A DNA stretch of 7,002 nt from Acidobacteriaceae bacterium (GTDB lineage: Bacteria; Acidobacteriota; Terriglobia; Terriglobales; Acidobacteriaceae), in NCBI GenBank assembly GCA_009781125.1, contig WQYS01000118.1:1-7002 (forward strand). The letters are read 5' to 3'. Position numbers and translations under genes: made by a program. Under the pieces are notes generated by a model that worked only from the letters and a program-made list of their open reading frames with translations, searched no databases and had not been told where the DNA came from. Shown one piece after another: positions 6,430 through 7,002 of this stretch (position 1 is its first letter; each line of letters opens with the position of its first letter).

Positions 6430-6438
6430 AACCAGGCG

Positions 6439-6444
6439 TAAGAT
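6439..6444 (+). promoter_or_regulatory. -10 element implying a leaderless mRNA for the small coiled-coil gene
   Basis: TAAGAT ends six bases before the ATG at 6451, so transcription would start at or next to the A of the ATG. There is no Shine-Dalgarno sequence in those six bases. The -35 position (6416-6421, CCGGAT) is not consensus. An upstream TATAGT (6378-6383) is another -10 candidate, also without a good -35. Confidence 0.45.
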
Positions 6445-6450
6445 AGACGT

Positions 6451-6711
6451 ATGTCGCGCGGATGGGAGAGCAAATTCGTGGAACAACAACAAGCACAGGA
6501 AGCTATGCCAGCACCCAACACTCCGGAAGATAGCGCCAGGGCGCACGCCGAACAGGCCGAGCGCAAGCGCAATCTCCGGAGCCTGGAACTTCAGCGGGAG
6601 CGCATCCTCTCGGAGCGGACCTCGAATCCGCATCGCCGTTCGGCCCTGGAGTACGCGCTGGCCGACATCGAGGAGAAGCTCGCCGAGCTGGGATGGTCCG
6701 TGCATCTGTAG
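6451..6711 (+). CDS. Small acidic/basic coiled-coil protein of unknown function
   Basis: 86 residues, very rich in charged residues and Gln, with no signal peptide or membrane segment, so probably cytoplasmic. After MSRGWESKFVEQQQAQ comes a Pro/Ala-rich stretch (19-27). Residues about 28-58 and 63-79 are predicted helices with coiled-coil character, for example RNLRSLELQRERILSE and RSALEYALADIEEKLAELGW, separated by a break at SNPHRRS (a helical hairpin). I recall similar small proteins beginning RGWESKSVE in Acidobacteria, but cannot confirm it. The start at 6451 has a -10 six bases upstream (leaderless). A GTG at 6478 preceded by GGGAG, or an ATG at 6505 preceded by AGGA, could give shorter forms. 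No function can be assigned. It precedes rpmH by 163 bases and a strong hairpin separates the two. Confidence 0.7.
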   Translation: MSRGWESKFVEQQQAQEAMPAPNTPEDSARAHAEQAERKRNLRSLELQRERILSERTSNPHRRSALEYALADIEEKLAELGWSVHL

Positions 6712-6728
6712 TCTGGCGGAGGCTGGTT

Positions 6729-6766
6729 CTCCACCACGGCGCTGAGGTTGCGCCGAGGGGTGGGAG
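6729..6766 (+). terminator. Long hairpin after the small coiled-coil gene
   Basis: The inner stem CGGCGC (6737-6742) / GCGCCG (6750-6755) has a 7-base loop. The outer stem CTCCACC (6729-6735) pairs with GGTGGGAG (6759-6766) with one bulged G. Together they make a 13-bp interrupted stem starting 17 bases after the stop codon. It lacks a U-tract, so it may be a Rho-related, processing or 3'-protective structure rather than a classical terminator. Confidence 0.4.
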
Positions 6767-6805
6767 TCGCTAACGGCCGCCCTGTGAAAATCGTGCCGAA
6801 TCCGG

Positions 6806-6811
6806 TACAAT
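6806..6811 (+). promoter_or_regulatory. -10 element of rpmH
   Basis: TACAAT lies 63 bases before the rpmH ATG and predicts a start near 6818. The -35 is weak (TGTGAA at 6783-6788 with 17-bp spacing). The predicted start coincides with the first base of a stem-loop. Confidence 0.45.
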
Positions 6812-6817
6812 TAGAAG

Positions 6818-6864
6818 TTGCTGCGATAGCAAAATATCTGGCAGGAACCTCCTGCCCTCAGGAG
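6818..6864 (+). promoter_or_regulatory. rpmH leader with mutually exclusive hairpins over the ribosome binding site
   Basis: The leader can form three stems. The first is TTGCT (6818-6822) / AGCAA (6828-6832), a 5' stem-loop. The second is GGCAGGA (6840-6846) / TCCTGCC (6850-6856), 7 bp with a 3-base loop. The third is CTCCTG (6849-6854) / CAGGAG (6859-6864), 6 bp with a 4-base loop. The second and third share bases 6850-6854 and cannot coexist. The third buries the AGGAG Shine-Dalgarno sequence while the second leaves it free. This is the layout of a translational switch. The pairing is exact in the sequence; its use in the cell is inferred. Confidence 0.45.
6860..6864 (+). promoter_or_regulatory. 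Ribosome binding site of rpmH
   Basis: AGGAG ends ten bases before the ATG at 6875, slightly long spacing but a strong core. It lies wholly inside the 3' arm of the 6849-6864 hairpin. Confidence 0.7.
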
Positions 6865-6874
6865 TAGCAGTTCC

Positions 6875-7002
6875 ATGCCGAAGCGTACCTTTCAACCGAA
6901 CCGCCGCCACCGCTCCAAGATTCACGGCTTTCTGAGCCGCATGAAGACCAAGGCCGGAGCCGCCGTTCTCAGCCGCCGCCGCGCCAAGGGCCGCCACAAG
7001 AT
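6875..7002 (+). CDS. rpmH: Large ribosomal subunit protein bL34 (3' end outside the window)
   Basis: The first 42 codons are visible and the gene runs off the right edge, probably within a few codons of its stop (L34 is usually 44-52 residues). The protein is a small, very basic component of the 50S subunit that binds 23S rRNA. Diagnostic segments are [20 protein letters not shown] at the start, [12 protein letters not shown] in the middle and [10 protein letters not shown] at the edge, matching the L34 KRTFQP, HGF-R-M and RRAKGR blocks. The ATG at 6875 follows AGGAG by ten bases. In most bacteria rpmH is followed by rnpA and often yidD/yidC, so those are expected just beyond the window. The leader structures suggest translational control. 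Confidence 0.97.
   Translation, partial: MPKRTFQPNRRHRSKIHGFLSRMKTKAGAAVLSRRRAKGRHK

Noticed and set aside
6215..6450. FMN riboswitch upstream of ribD
   Set aside because: I could not recognise the conserved RFN sequence blocks, and the main hairpin is a single perfect palindrome rather than a multi-branched fold.
1..7002. Mobile elements, CRISPR arrays, tRNA or rRNA genes
   Set aside because: No transposase, integrase, direct-repeat array or RNA gene signature was seen on either strand.

Overview
This is a GC-rich bacterial chromosome segment of housekeeping and cell-envelope genes. I infer an Acidobacteriota (Terriglobia/Acidobacteriaceae-like) host from the flavour of the L34 N-terminus ([13 protein letters not shown]), the small coiled-coil protein beside it and the general gene style. 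No marker gene or database search backs this, so it is tentative. I see no phage, transposase, CRISPR or tRNA/rRNA feature.

Layout from left to right. The window opens inside a plus-strand polytopic membrane protein of unknown function (1-690). A promoter-like gap leads to a lipoprotein-type YcbB/LdtD-family L,D-transpeptidase (806-2560, +), which makes 3-3 peptidoglycan cross-links. Facing it across a short hairpin-bearing gap is a DUF882/MepK-like M15-type metallopeptidase (2659-3432, -). A 198-base divergent promoter region separates that gene from a YceH/DUF480 protein (3631-4287, +). YceH converges on a two-gene riboflavin operon on the minus strand, read as ribD (6214-5021) then ribE (4990-4325).

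The 236 bases upstream of ribD hold a perfect 32-bp palindrome and further copies of its arm motif. They also hold the apparent leaderless promoter of a small uncharacterised coiled-coil protein (6451-6711, +). The window ends in rpmH (ribosomal protein L34, 6875 to edge). Its leader contains a 5' stem-loop and two mutually exclusive hairpins, one of which covers the Shine-Dalgarno sequence.

Two functional groups stand out. The L,D-transpeptidase and the MepK-like enzyme probably build and cut the same 3-3 cross-links; the pair is also adjacent in E. coli (ldtD/mepK). RibD and RibE catalyse the deamination/reduction steps and the final step of riboflavin synthesis; ribBA and ribH are not in this window.

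I found no new multi-gene system. The best candidates for undescribed biology are the rpmH leader switch, the palindrome cluster upstream of ribD and the leaderless small protein.
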